Shown here: positions 6,574-14,946 of the stretch, one piece after another
How the letters are laid out: the number at the start of each line of letters is the position of its first letter
How positions within the stretch are numbered: position 1 is the stretch's first letter
Source: JBDNIO01 sp041688215
GTDB taxonomy: Bacteria; Pseudomonadota; Gammaproteobacteria; Nevskiales; Salinisphaeraceae
Assembly (NCBI GenBank): GCA_041688215.1
Contig: JBDNIO010000213.1
Location: 1-23,292, forward strand
Direction: 5' to 3'
Length of the DNA: 23,292 bases
Position numbers and translations under genes: made by a program
The notes under the pieces: generated by a model
What the model was told of the DNA's origin: nothing
The model's input: only the letters and a program-made list of their open reading frames with translations
Databases searched by the model: none

Positions 6574-7776
6574 GTGAACTCTCACTCTTCTGATTACGAC
6601 GTAATCATCCTCGGCGGGGGTGCCGCGGGCCTGATGTGTGCGATCAGCGCCGGGCAACGTGGGCGGCGCGTGCTGGTAGTTGAGCACGCGAATCGTATCG
6701 GCAAGAAAATCCTTATGTCCGGTGGGGGTCGTTGTAATTTCACTAATCTGAATACTGCGCCGGCCAATTTTATTTCGGCCAATCCGCATTTCTGCAAGTC
6801 AGCGCTGGCGCGCTATACGCCATGGGATTTTGTCGCGTTGGTTGATCGTCACGACATTCCCTGGCACGAAAAAGGGCCGGGGCAACTGTTTTGTGATCGT
6901 TCCTCGAAAGACATTGTTGCCATGCTGGCCCATGAGTGCAGCCAGGCGCGGGTGGATATCCGCACCGGTTGCGCGGTGGAAACGGTCGAAAAAGCGGATC
7001 GATTCACGCTAACAACGTCTGCGGGGTCTTTTCACTGCGATAGTCTTGTAGTGGCTACTGGCGGATTATCCATTCCTCGCATGGGCGCAACGGATTTTGG
7101 CCATCGTCTGGCAAGGCAATTTGGCTTGGACGTGTTGCCGCTACGCGCCGGTTTGGTGCCGTTTACGTTGCCGGCTAAAGCGTTGTCGCACTGGGCTGAA
7201 TTATCCGGCGTATCCCTGGATGTAAATGCGAACTCCGAGAGCAAGGATTTTCGCGAAAATATGCTCTTTACGCATCGGGGACTAAGCGGTCCGGCGATGC
7301 TGCAACTGTCTTCCTATTGGCAATATGGTGAGTCGATTAGCGTTGATTTGATGCCGGAGGACGATGCCGCTGGCTGGCTGGATAATCAGCGAAGCGATCG
7401 TCCGCGGCAAACCTTGCGCAATGCATTGGCGCACAGCTTCAGCAAGCGTTTCGCCGACCTTTTCTGCGACGGCTGTCTTGCCGGCTTTCTGGACCCAGAT
7501 ACGGTTGTTGCCGAGCTTACCCGAACGCAGATGCAGCAGATTGCTGCGTGCATTCACGATCTGCGCTTTCAACCCAATGGCACGGAAGGCTACCGCACAG
7601 CCGAGGTTACCCTGGGCGGGGTTGATACGCAGGCGCTGTCATCGAAAACCATGCAGGCGAATGCGGTGCCGGGGCTATTTCTGATTGGCGAAGTGGTTGA
7701 CGTAACCGGGCAACTGGGCGGCTATAATTTCCATTGGGCCTGGGCTTCGGGATGGTGTGCAGGGCAGGCGGTTTAA
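6574..7776 (+). CDS. FAD/NAD(P)-dependent oxidoreductase, YhiN/BaiN (HI0933) family
   Basis: The flavoprotein has an N-terminal Rossmann FAD-binding motif (DVIILGGGAAGLMCAI, about 9-24) and the family hallmark KILMSGGGRCNFTN. Its C-terminal flavin contact is GEVVDVTGQLGGYNFHWAWA. These are typical of the HI0933/YhiN/BaiN group. Some members reduce unsaturated substrates, but the substrate of this one cannot be told. The start is uncertain. GTG at 6574 gives 400 residues, the normal length, and places the Rossmann strand near the N-terminus. An in-frame GTG at 6529 adds 15 unrelated residues. A 29-codon frame at 6504-6593 overlaps the start. Confidence 0.9.
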   Translation: MNSHSSDYDVIILGGGAAGLMCAISAGQRGRRVLVVEHANRIGKKILMSGGGRCNFTNLNTAPANFISANPHFCKSALARYTPWDFVALVDRHDIPWHEKGPGQLFCDRSSKDIVAMLAHECSQARVDIRTGCAVETVEKADRFTLTTSAGSFHCDSLVVATGGLSIPRMGATDFGHRLARQFGLDVLPLRAGLVPFTLPAKALSHWAELSGVSLDVNANSESKDFRENMLFTHRGLSGPAMLQLSSYWQYGESISVDLMPEDDAAGWLDNQRSDRPRQTLRNALAHSFSKRFADLFCDGCLAGFLDPDTVVAELTRTQMQQIAACIHDLRFQPNGTEGYRTAEVTLGGVDTQALSSKTMQANAVPGLFLIGEVVDVTGQLGGYNFHWAWASGWCAGQAV

Positions 7777-7777
7777 C

Positions 7778-7799
7778 AGCGCCTGCTCAGGCGCTTTTC
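7778..7799 (+). terminator. Intrinsic terminator between convergent genes
   Basis: AGCGCCTG (7778-7785) and CAGGCGCT (7788-7795) form an 8-bp stem followed by TTTT. It starts two bases after the flavoprotein stop and overlaps the last codons of the opposite-strand gene. Confidence 0.7.
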
Positions 7800-9349
7800 T
7801 GTCCTTTCCACTGCACACGATACAGATCGTGCCGACGGTCGAGCAGGTTCTGCACCGTACCGCTGGCGCGGGCTTCGCGCAGCACATCCAGACGCATATC
7901 GCCGATCGCCACCATTTCAACGTTGGGCGTAGTGTCCGCGAGAATGCCCTCACGCGCGAACGGGAAGTCGCAAGGGCTGATGATGGCACTCTGGGCGTAG
8001 TGGATGTCCATCGCATGCACGCGCGGCAGGTTACCGGTGTTACCGGCGGTGACCACGTAGATCTGGTTTTCTATGGCTCGGGCGTGCGCGGAATAGCGCA
8101 CGCGCAGGTGGCCGTTGCGGTCTTCGGTGGAATAGGGCACGAACAGCATATGAATGCCCTGGTCGGCCAGATGGCGGCCGAGTTCCGGGAATTCACTGTC
8201 GTAACAGACCAGCACGCCGATGGGTCCGCAATCGGTTTGAATGGCATTCAGACTGTTGCCGCCGCGGATATCCCACCAGCGTTTCTCGCCTGGCGTGGGG
8301 TGGATTTTCGGTTGTTGATATTCAGAGCCGTCGCGCAGGTAGATATAGCCGATATTATGTAATTCACTCCCGACGTTGGTCGGGTGGGAGCCGGCGATGA
8401 TGTTGATGTTGTGCTTGACCGCTAGTTCGCTCATCAGCGTTCTGAAATCCTCGGTGTACACATCGGCCAGGCGCCGAATGGCGTCGTAGTGTTTCAGCGG
8501 CTCGTTTACGATGGACAAAAGCTGCACAGTGAAAAGTTCGGGGAAGACTACGAAATCGCAGCGGCAATCGGCCATTTCCCTTACGAAGTAGGTCACGATC
8601 TCGCGGAACTCATCAAAGGACTTGATGCTGCGCTGTAAGTACTGGACCGTGGCCACGCGTACGGTGGCCGGCAGTTGCAGGTGTACGTGACTTTCTTCTG
8701 ACACATTCTCGCGAAATTCCTGCTCCGGGTTGCGCCAGATCAGGTGCGCCGCGTAGTCCATGGACTGCACGTCGCCCGGCATATAGTCGGGTAACACACC
8801 CAGCAGTTCGTAGCCGTTATTCAGTTGAAACGTGAGCACGGAATCGCGCATGGCCTTGGTACGTACTTTTTCTACGTAAGCCTCGGCACTGCCGACTTGC
8901 TTCATGCGCCGCTTCAGGCCGGGCAGGCGGCCGCCAAAGACGATGCCTTTCAGCCCCAGTTTTATGCACAGGCCCTGGCGTTCGCGGTACAGCCGCTGGC
9001 CGATGCGCAGGCTGCGGAATTCCGGGTCCACACAGATTTCGTAACCGTACAGATAGTCGCCGTCCGGATCGTGGGTGGAGCCAAAGCCGTTGCCGGTGAT
9101 CTCGGCCCAGGTATGCGGCGCCATGACGCGCGACTCCGGCAGGCACAATGTAGCGCAGTAGCCCACGATCTGGCCTTCGAATTCCAAGACCAACTGGCCT
9201 GCAGGGAAGTTATTGATCTGGCCGCGCAGCTCGTCCAGCGTATAGGCAATCTGTTTGGGATAGGCCCGGATGGTGAGGGCCTGGATTACCTTGATGTCGT
9301 TGATCAGTGCGGTTCGTACAACCAGACGGGAGCGTTCGCGTTTAGGCAT
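7787..9349 (-). CDS. GNAT acetyltransferase fused to a carbon-nitrogen (nitrilase-type) hydrolase
   Basis: This 520-residue protein fuses two enzymes. Residues 1-205 are a GNAT-like N-acetyltransferase domain (GYEICVDPEFRSLRIGQRLY near 102-121 resembles the acetyl-CoA-binding strand-helix). Residues about 228-515 are a nitrilase-superfamily amidohydrolase with the Glu-Lys-Cys triad visible: E271 in FPELF, K348 in QPKIHPTPGE, and C382 in VLVCYDSEFPE. This fused architecture is known in bacteria, but to my knowledge the natural substrate is not firmly established. An amide-transforming cytoplasmic role is inferred. There is no signal peptide. It stands alone, convergent with the flavoprotein. 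Confidence 0.9.
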   Translation of the reverse strand: MPKRERSRLVVRTALINDIKVIQALTIRAYPKQIAYTLDELRGQINNFPAGQLVLEFEGQIVGYCATLCLPESRVMAPHTWAEITGNGFGSTHDPDGDYLYGYEICVDPEFRSLRIGQRLYRERQGLCIKLGLKGIVFGGRLPGLKRRMKQVGSAEAYVEKVRTKAMRDSVLTFQLNNGYELLGVLPDYMPGDVQSMDYAAHLIWRNPEQEFRENVSEESHVHLQLPATVRVATVQYLQRSIKSFDEFREIVTYFVREMADCRCDFVVFPELFTVQLLSIVNEPLKHYDAIRRLADVYTEDFRTLMSELAVKHNINIIAGSHPTNVGSELHNIGYIYLRDGSEYQQPKIHPTPGEKRWWDIRGGNSLNAIQTDCGPIGVLVCYDSEFPELGRHLADQGIHMLFVPYSTEDRNGHLRVRYSAHARAIENQIYVVTAGNTGNLPRVHAMDIHYAQSAIISPCDFPFAREGILADTTPNVEMVAIGDMRLDVLREARASGTVQNLLDRRHDLYRVQWKGQKSA

Positions 9350-9492
9350 AGCGGGAGTCTTCTTGGGTTACGAGACGGGGGAGTTGCGTGATTATTCACC
9401 ACGCTCAAAAGCGCGCATAGCCTAACGCAGATTCCGGCATAAAACACAACTCAGGTGGCGTTTTTGCATAAAAATAATCTTGATTATGTCCC

Positions 9493-9640
9493 AAACTCAG
9501 CTAGCCCGTCATGCCGGAAAATGCGGAGCATTTATCCGGCATCCATGGACCCCGGATTTCACTGCGTTTAGCTCGCGTTGCTCGGCTGCGCGGCTTCCGG
9601 GGTGACGAGGTCAGGGGCTTGACGCCACCCGGCTGAGTTT
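9493..9640. repeat. MITE-like dispersed repeat with 9-bp inverted ends
   Basis: AAACTCAGC at 9493-9501 is matched by its complement GCTGAGTTT at 9632-9640. Inside is a hairpin at 9510-9541 (ATGCCGGA/TCCGGCAT plus AAATGC/GCATTT). The shared 26-nt module follows at 9560-9585, and GGGGTGACG closes the right side. It is non-coding and sits directly upstream of acxA. Confidence 0.55.
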
Positions 9641-9746
9641 GAAGCATAATCAGGAAAATAATAGCAAGCATGTACAACAATCGGAGCAAGCATATTCAAT
9701 ACATGCTGTGCCCATGGCCTGATACTCGGATTAAACGCTAAACCCG

Positions 9747-9753
9747 TAAGGAG
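9747..9753 (+). promoter_or_regulatory. Ribosome binding site of acxA
   Basis: TAAGGAG lies five bases before the ATG at 9759. It is a strong site that fixes the start. Confidence 0.75.
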
Positions 9754-9758
9754 CCTTA

Positions 9759-11933
9759 ATGGAAAAGTCTTATATCATGTCCATGGATGCTGGCGGCACC
9801 ATGACCGATGTGTTTTTTGTGGACCGCGAGGGAAAATTCGTAGTGGGCAAGGCCCAGACTACACCGGATGATGAGTCCGAAGGCTTTGCCTCCTCCTGTA
9901 TCGACGCCCTGAAGCAATGGGACCAGAAACCCGAGGATATCTTCCCGCAGGTGATTACCGGTATTTATTCCGGGACTTCCATGCTCAATCGCCTGCTCGA
10001 ACGCAAGGGCCAGAATCTGGGGGTGATCGTAACCGCCGGGCAGGAAGACTATTTCGAGCTCGAGCGCGGCATCCAGACCTATCTGGGCTACTCCTACCAG
10101 GATCGACTCAAGGTAGTGACCCATCGCCACAATCAGCCGATTGTGCCGCGCAAGCAGATGATGGGCGTGCGCGGGCGCATCGATGGCTTTGGCGACGAGG
10201 CGATTCCGCTATACGAAGACGAAGCGCGGGAAGCGGCCAGAAAGCTCATTGATTTTAAGGTACAGGGCATAGTGGTCAATCTGCTGTATTCCTACGCCAA
10301 TTCATCACACGAGCAGCGCATTCGCGAAATCGTGCAGGAGGAGATGCAGGCCGCGGGCGTGGATATTCCCATGTATCTGTCCTCCGATCTTTACCCGGTG
10401 ATGCAGGATTTTGCGCGCTTGAATACGGTAACGGTCGAGGCCTACGCGGCGGAGCCGTCACGCGGCCAGTTCAAGCGCATCTCCGATCGCGTAACCGGCT
10501 TTGGCGGCAATACGCAATTACGCGTTATGGCCTCCCACGGCGGCACAATTTCCATCGATGCCAAGGAGCTGGCGCGTACGCTCATCTCTGGGCCCATCGG
10601 CGGCATGGTGGGTGCACGCCACATTGCCGAACAGCTGGGCGAAAAGAATATCGTGTGCTCAGACATCGGCGGCACCTCGTTTGACCTGGGCCTGATTACC
10701 GACGGCGAATTCACCATGAAAGCCCAGCCGGACATGGCGCGCTTCTTGCTCAAACTGCCGTTGATAGACCTTGACTCGGTAGGTTCGGGCACCGGCTCCT
10801 ACGCGCGCGTGAACCCGGTGTCGAATCGCATCGAAATCGGCCCCGATTCTGCCGGTTCCCGCGTAGGAATGTGCAACCCGCAAGCCAGCGAAACCACGCC
10901 GACACTCTCCGACTGCAACGTCCTGCTGGGCAATCTGAATCCGTATAACTTCCTGGGCGGCGACGTCATTCTAAGCCCGGAAGCCGCCTATAAGGGCGTC
11001 AAGGAGCACATTGCGGACCCTCTGGGCCTGGATGTATACGAAGCCGCCGAAGGTGTGCTGGAACTGTTCGAAGACCATTTGCGCAACGAGGTTTTCGCGC
11101 GCATCTTCGGCAAGGGCTATTCGCCGGATGACTATACCCTTTACGGCTACGGCGGCGGCGGGCCTTTGCACGTTTGCGGCTATACCAAGGGCCTGAATTT
11201 TTCCGATGTCATTGTGCCGGCCTGGGCCGCGGGCTTTTCGGCCTTCGGCTGCGCCTGTGCCGATTTTGAATACCGGCTCGACCGCACCGTAAACGCGGCG
11301 TTCCCCTCAGAAGAAATGGACAAGCAGGGCTTTGAAGGCGCATTGGAAAACTACGGCGGCGCAGTCAATAAGGCCTGGGAAAACCTGGAACAGCGTGTTG
11401 CCGAGGAGTTCGACAAGTCCGGTATAGACCCCGAGCTGGTCGAATATAAGCATATCGTGCGAGTGCAGTACGTCGGCCAGCTCAACGACGTGGAAGTGCC
11501 GGTGGATTTTGACCGGGTAGAAACCACGGCCCACATGCGGCAAATCGTGGAGCGCTTTGAAGCAGTCTATGCCAAGGCCTATTCCCGCGCGGCACGCTCG
11601 CCGGAGCTGGGTTATCTGACCACCAATGTAGTGGTTACCGGTACCGTACCGGTGGAAAAACCCAGAATGCCGGTGGAGGAGTTATCAGGCGAAACGCCGC
11701 CGGAAACGGCACGCAAGGAAGGCCGAAAAGTCTATCGCAGCGGCCAGTGGCACGACGCTAATATTCTTGACATGGACAAAGTGCTGCCGGGCAATCGTTT
11801 CCAGGCGGTAACCATTCTGGAATCACCGGCGACCACGCTGGTTATTCCCCCGGGCTTTGAAGCGTATCTGGACGAACACCGGCTCTTCCATCTTAAGGAA
11901 GTGTCGCCCGTCAAATCAGTACCCGCCAAATAA
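9759..11933 (+). CDS. acxA: Acetone carboxylase, beta subunit
   Basis: This is the HyuA/oxoprolinase-type subunit that uses ATP to activate substrates in the conversion of acetone and bicarbonate to acetoacetate. At 724 residues it is near the 717 of Xanthobacter AcxA. The ASKHA phosphate-binding motif DAGGTMTD is at 10-17 and a second one, DIGGTSFDLG, starts at 302. SGPIGGMVGARH and VPAWAAGFSAFGCACADFEY are also strongly reminiscent of known AcxA. acxB follows after a 20-base gap. The HyuA family also includes hydantoinases and acetophenone carboxylase, but the acxB and acxC partners make acetone carboxylase the best call. Confidence 0.9.
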   Translation: MEKSYIMSMDAGGTMTDVFFVDREGKFVVGKAQTTPDDESEGFASSCIDALKQWDQKPEDIFPQVITGIYSGTSMLNRLLERKGQNLGVIVTAGQEDYFELERGIQTYLGYSYQDRLKVVTHRHNQPIVPRKQMMGVRGRIDGFGDEAIPLYEDEAREAARKLIDFKVQGIVVNLLYSYANSSHEQRIREIVQEEMQAAGVDIPMYLSSDLYPVMQDFARLNTVTVEAYAAEPSRGQFKRISDRVTGFGGNTQLRVMASHGGTISIDAKELARTLISGPIGGMVGARHIAEQLGEKNIVCSDIGGTSFDLGLITDGEFTMKAQPDMARFLLKLPLIDLDSVGSGTGSYARVNPVSNRIEIGPDSAGSRVGMCNPQASETTPTLSDCNVLLGNLNPYNFLGGDVILSPEAAYKGVKEHIADPLGLDVYEAAEGVLELFEDHLRNEVFARIFGKGYSPDDYTLYGYGGGGPLHVCGYTKGLNFSDVIVPAWAAGFSAFGCACADFEYRLDRTVNAAFPSEEMDKQGFEGALENYGGAVNKAWENLEQRVAEEFDKSGIDPELVEYKHIVRVQYVGQLNDVEVPVDFDRVETTAHMRQIVERFEAVYAKAYSRAARSPELGYLTTNVVVTGTVPVEKPRMPVEELSGETPPETARKEGRKVYRSGQWHDANILDMDKVLPGNRFQAVTILESPATTLVIPPGFEAYLDEHRLFHLKEVSPVKSVPAK

Positions 11934-11953
11934 ATTAAGTGGAAGGTAACGTA

Positions 11954-14164
11954 ATGAGTACAACTGCTGAACAGTTAAACACCCAGCCCATAGGCTGGAA
12001 CGGCAAAACCCTGAGGGAAATGACGGAAGACTCTGCGCGCCTGTTCGAGGAAACCGGCCGCTATTACGGCGTCGACGAGCTGACCCTGCAGCGCGACCAG
12101 CCGATTCTTTACGAGAAAATATTTTCGCGCCTGCGCGGCGGCCTGGTGAACGCACGCTCCACCGCGCTCAATATTTCCGCCTCGCCGATTGTGCGCGAGC
12201 TGGGCGAATTGTCTTTCGCGCTGTATACGCCGGAAGGTGATTCCATTGCGCTGTCCACCGGGATTATTGTTCACGTGCATACAATGTCGGACGCGATCAA
12301 GTACATGATCAGGAAGAATTACGAACAGGTGCCGGGCATCCGCGACGGCCATATCTTCTGTAACAACAACTCCATGATCGGCGATGTGCACACGGCGGAC
12401 GTGCACACCATTATCCCGATCTTCCACGGCGACGAACTGCTCGGCTGGGCCGCGGGCGTAACCCACGAGGTCGATGTGGGCGGCATTAACCCCGGCTCCA
12501 TGTGCTACGGCCATGCAGACCGTTACGGCGACGGTATTCTGATTTCTTCGGAACTGGTCGGCGAAAACGACGATTTCTACGAGCATTACCTGCAACGTTG
12601 TCGCGAATGCGTGCGCGCGGAGATGTACTGGGTGCTGGATGAAAAAACCCGGCTTACCGGCGCCCAGATGGCGCGCCGCGAGGTTCTGCGCACGGTGGAA
12701 GAGGTCGGCCTGGATACTTTAAAGACCTTCATGCGCGAGGCGATAGAAGAGGGCCGCCGGACCTTCCTGCAACGTTCCAGAACCATGCTGGTGCCGGGGC
12801 GTTACGAAGCCCCCAGTTTTACTGATATACCCTGGGCAGACGACGTCAACGTGCACTCCAACGCGCGCAAGGACATGATGATGCACGCGCCGCTGGCCAT
12901 GACAGTTAGGGCTGACGGCCGGGTATCCATGTCCTTCGAGGGCGCGAATAAATGGGATTATCACAGCTTCAACTGCGCGCCATCGCCCATGCAGGGTGCA
13001 ATGTGGGTGCAACTGACGCAAACCCTGTGGAACTCAGACAAGATCAACGACGGCGCCTATTTCGCCACCGACCTCAAGCTGCCCTATGGCTCGTGGGCGA
13101 ATCCGGATTGGGATAAGGTTTCCACCACCTTGACCTGGGTTTTCCTCATTCCCGGCTGGTCCGGCATGATTCGCTCCATCGGCCGCAGCTATTTCGCGCG
13201 CGGCTATCTGGAAGATATTTCCGCCAGCTATGCGACCTCCTGGAATCTGATGCAGGGCGGTGGCCCCAACCAGCATGGCGTGGATTCCGCCTTCACCAAC
13301 TTCGAAGTTTCCTGCGGCGGTACCGGCGCACTGTATGTAAAAGACGGCGAAACCGCCTGCGCAGCCATGTGGAACCCCGAAGGCGACATGGGCGAGGTCG
13401 AATCCTGGGAATCCATGGAGCCATTGCTGTATCTGGGCCGCGGTCGCAAACCCAGCAGCGGTGGCCCCGGTAAGTATCGTGGTGGCACCGGTTCCGAGGC
13501 CGTGCGCATGCTGTTCAAAAGCCCGTACCAGACGCTGTTCAACGGCGGCGAAGGCCAGACCTTCTCCAGCTATGGCATTTATGGCGGTTATCCGGGCTGC
13601 TCCGGCTACCGCCACAACATGCACGGCACGGACATGAAGGAGCGCATTGCCAGGGGTGAGAAATTCCCGACTCTGGACGGCGATCCGGAAAACAGCGGCA
13701 TAAGCTCACTTTGCAAGGCCGAGACCGAAGACTTCGACATGAAGGCCATTCGTGGCCCCAAACACTTTGAGGAATACGACCTCTATCTGAGCATGAACCG
13801 CGGTGGTCCCGGTCTGGGTGATCCGCTGGATCGCGATCCGAAATCGGTGGTACTGGACGTGAATTCCGGGCATATTCTGGAACGCTTCGCCAAGTCACTG
13901 TACGGCGTGGAAATGACCGGCAGCGGCGACGCTTTCGAACTGGATGCGGACAAGACCCGGGCATTGCGCAAGCAAATGCGCAAGCAGCGCCTGGAGCGGG
14001 CTGTGGATGCGAAGGATTTTTTCGACCAGCAACGCAAGCGCGTGCTGGACAAGGATTTCATAAAACCCGTGAAGGATATGTACCAGTCCTCGATGAATCT
14101 GTCTTCCGAGTGGGATGAAAAATTCCGCAACTTCTGGGATCTGCCGGCCGACTGGTCGCTTTAG
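11954..14164 (+). CDS. acxB: Acetone carboxylase, alpha subunit
   Basis: This is the HyuB-type subunit that carries the Mn-containing carboxylation site in characterised acetone carboxylases. The product has 736 residues. A His/Asp-rich segment at 143-151 (GDVHTADVH), together with VHVHT at 106-110, is positioned where the metal ligands lie in the Xanthobacter enzyme. The start is ATG 11954, preceded by GGAAGG (11941-11946). The frame is open to a GTG at 11939, but that codon precedes the ribosome site. acxC follows only after about 175 bases containing two hairpins. Confidence 0.9.
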   Translation: MSTTAEQLNTQPIGWNGKTLREMTEDSARLFEETGRYYGVDELTLQRDQPILYEKIFSRLRGGLVNARSTALNISASPIVRELGELSFALYTPEGDSIALSTGIIVHVHTMSDAIKYMIRKNYEQVPGIRDGHIFCNNNSMIGDVHTADVHTIIPIFHGDELLGWAAGVTHEVDVGGINPGSMCYGHADRYGDGILISSELVGENDDFYEHYLQRCRECVRAEMYWVLDEKTRLTGAQMARREVLRTVEEVGLDTLKTFMREAIEEGRRTFLQRSRTMLVPGRYEAPSFTDIPWADDVNVHSNARKDMMMHAPLAMTVRADGRVSMSFEGANKWDYHSFNCAPSPMQGAMWVQLTQTLWNSDKINDGAYFATDLKLPYGSWANPDWDKVSTTLTWVFLIPGWSGMIRSIGRSYFARGYLEDISASYATSWNLMQGGGPNQHGVDSAFTNFEVSCGGTGALYVKDGETACAAMWNPEGDMGEVESWESMEPLLYLGRGRKPSSGGPGKYRGGTGSEAVRMLFKSPYQTLFNGGEGQTFSSYGIYGGYPGCSGYRHNMHGTDMKERIARGEKFPTLDGDPENSGISSLCKAETEDFDMKAIRGPKHFEEYDLYLSMNRGGPGLGDPLDRDPKSVVLDVNSGHILERFAKSLYGVEMTGSGDAFELDADKTRALRKQMRKQRLERAVDAKDFFDQQRKRVLDKDFIKPVKDMYQSSMNLSSEWDEKFRNFWDLPADWSL

Positions 14165-14204
14165 GGAGGGCTGCAGAAAAACGCAGTTTTTCGATAGCTC
14201 CTCC
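14165..14204 (+). promoter_or_regulatory. Hairpin immediately after acxB
   Basis: GGAGG-GCT pairs with AGC-T-CCTCC, and inside it GAAAAAC pairs with GTTTTTC around a GCA loop. It starts one base after the acxB stop. It could stabilise the acxAB message 3' end or reduce readthrough into acxC. Confidence 0.5.
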
Positions 14205-14291
14205 TTGGTGCAGGGATGTGCCAACATTTTCTGGCACTGTAAGTGCTTGAAAATGAAGGAATATGAAAACCGCGTTTTAGTGTTCCGTCAA

Positions 14292-14319
14292 TGAAAAAGT
14301 CCATGAATGGACTTTTTCA
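14292..14319 (+). terminator. Terminator-like hairpin before acxC
   Basis: A perfect 12-bp stem, TGAAAAAGTCCA with TGGACTTTTTCA, encloses a TGAA loop. The T run is inside the 3' arm rather than after it. It ends about ten bases before the acxC ribosome site, so it may act as an attenuator, an RNA processing site or a partial terminator. Confidence 0.5.
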
Positions 14320-14339
14320 GCAACCTATTAGGAGAAAAA

Positions 14340-14831
14340 ATGAGCACCTATACCGTCGAACAACTCCGGCGCCTGAAAGACGGCACCGTTGACAAACTCA
14401 CGCTGCACGACATGCAGTCGCACTTCAAGGACCCTGATCGTTTTTTCAAGATGCTGCAGGTCTGGCAGGAAAGCGTCGACTGGGACGAGAAAATCCTGCT
14501 GCCACTGGCCGAACACCTGTTCGTGGTGCAAAAAGACGACGGCAGCCGCGTGATCAAATCCACCTGGGGCTACGAGTACTGCGACGTGCATGAAAATTGG
14601 AAGCTGCACGCCAAGGTTTTTTTACGCAATACCGAAGAACTGTTCGATGAAATCTACCCGCGCAAGATGGCCTGCAATCCGGACTGGATGGAAATCCGCG
14701 AGTACTACGACCCAATCAGCGGCGTGTTGCTGGAAGTCGAGGCCGTGCCGCCGGGCTACCCGGCCGTGCATGATTTTGATCCCGACATCGACACCTTTTA
14801 CAGCGAATGGCTGGGCCAGCCGCTGAATTAA
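14340..14831 (+). CDS. acxC: Acetone carboxylase, gamma subunit (lacking the family's cysteine pairs)
   Basis: This is the small third subunit of the alpha2-beta2-gamma2 enzyme. The 163-residue product shows the family blocks KILLPLAEHLFVVQ, ENWKLHAKV, EIYPRKM, LLEVEAVPPGYP and HDFDPDIDTFYSEWLG. The start is ATG 14340 with AGGAG at 14329-14333; an in-frame ATG at 14307 lies upstream of that site. In gamma subunits I recall, two cysteine pairs (CxCG near position 75 and CPxCG near 125) are present. Here the equivalents are STWG (74-77) and DPISG (124-128), so those likely zinc ligands are absent. The assignment rests on the conserved blocks and on context. Confidence 0.87.
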   Translation: MSTYTVEQLRRLKDGTVDKLTLHDMQSHFKDPDRFFKMLQVWQESVDWDEKILLPLAEHLFVVQKDDGSRVIKSTWGYEYCDVHENWKLHAKVFLRNTEELFDEIYPRKMACNPDWMEIREYYDPISGVLLEVEAVPPGYPAVHDFDPDIDTFYSEWLGQPLN

Positions 14832-14882
14832 ACTACCTGTGGCGGCAACACGCTTTCGTGTAGACAGTGATCTGACCGACGC

Positions 14883-14911
14883 TTGGCATTAGCCATTGCC
14901 CCGCGTATATT
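14883..14911 (+). promoter_or_regulatory. Sigma70 promoter of the AraC-family gene
   Basis: TTGGCA (14883-14888) and TATATT (14906-14911) are separated by exactly 17 bases. Transcription should begin near 14918, giving a leader of about 29 bases to the ATG at 14947. This gives the regulator a promoter independent of the acx operon. Confidence 0.6.
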
Positions 14912-14946
14912 CAGGCTAAGTGCGAACAAGAGACGAGTGCACAAGC

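Larger units (their letters stand above)
9350..9758. other. Divergent intergenic region upstream of the acx operon
   Basis: This region separates the minus-strand GNAT-nitrilase gene from acxA. About 150 bases of it are the repeat element at 9493-9640. The acxA-proximal part (9641-9746) is AT-richer and must carry the acx promoter. I find no convincing -35/-10 pair and no -24/-12 (sigma54) element with the correct spacing. Confidence 0.5.

Noticed and set aside
7757..8362. A 201-codon plus-strand frame opposite the GNAT-nitrilase gene
   Set aside because: It is antisense to conserved catalytic motifs, so it is a shadow frame.
9470..9490. A sigma54 promoter (TGGCGTTTTTGCAT) upstream of acxA
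   Set aside because: The GG and GC elements are about three bases too close together for a functional -24/-12 promoter.
11939..11953. GTG at 11939 as the acxB start
   Set aside because: The ribosome site GGAAGG lies after this codon and fits the ATG at 11954.
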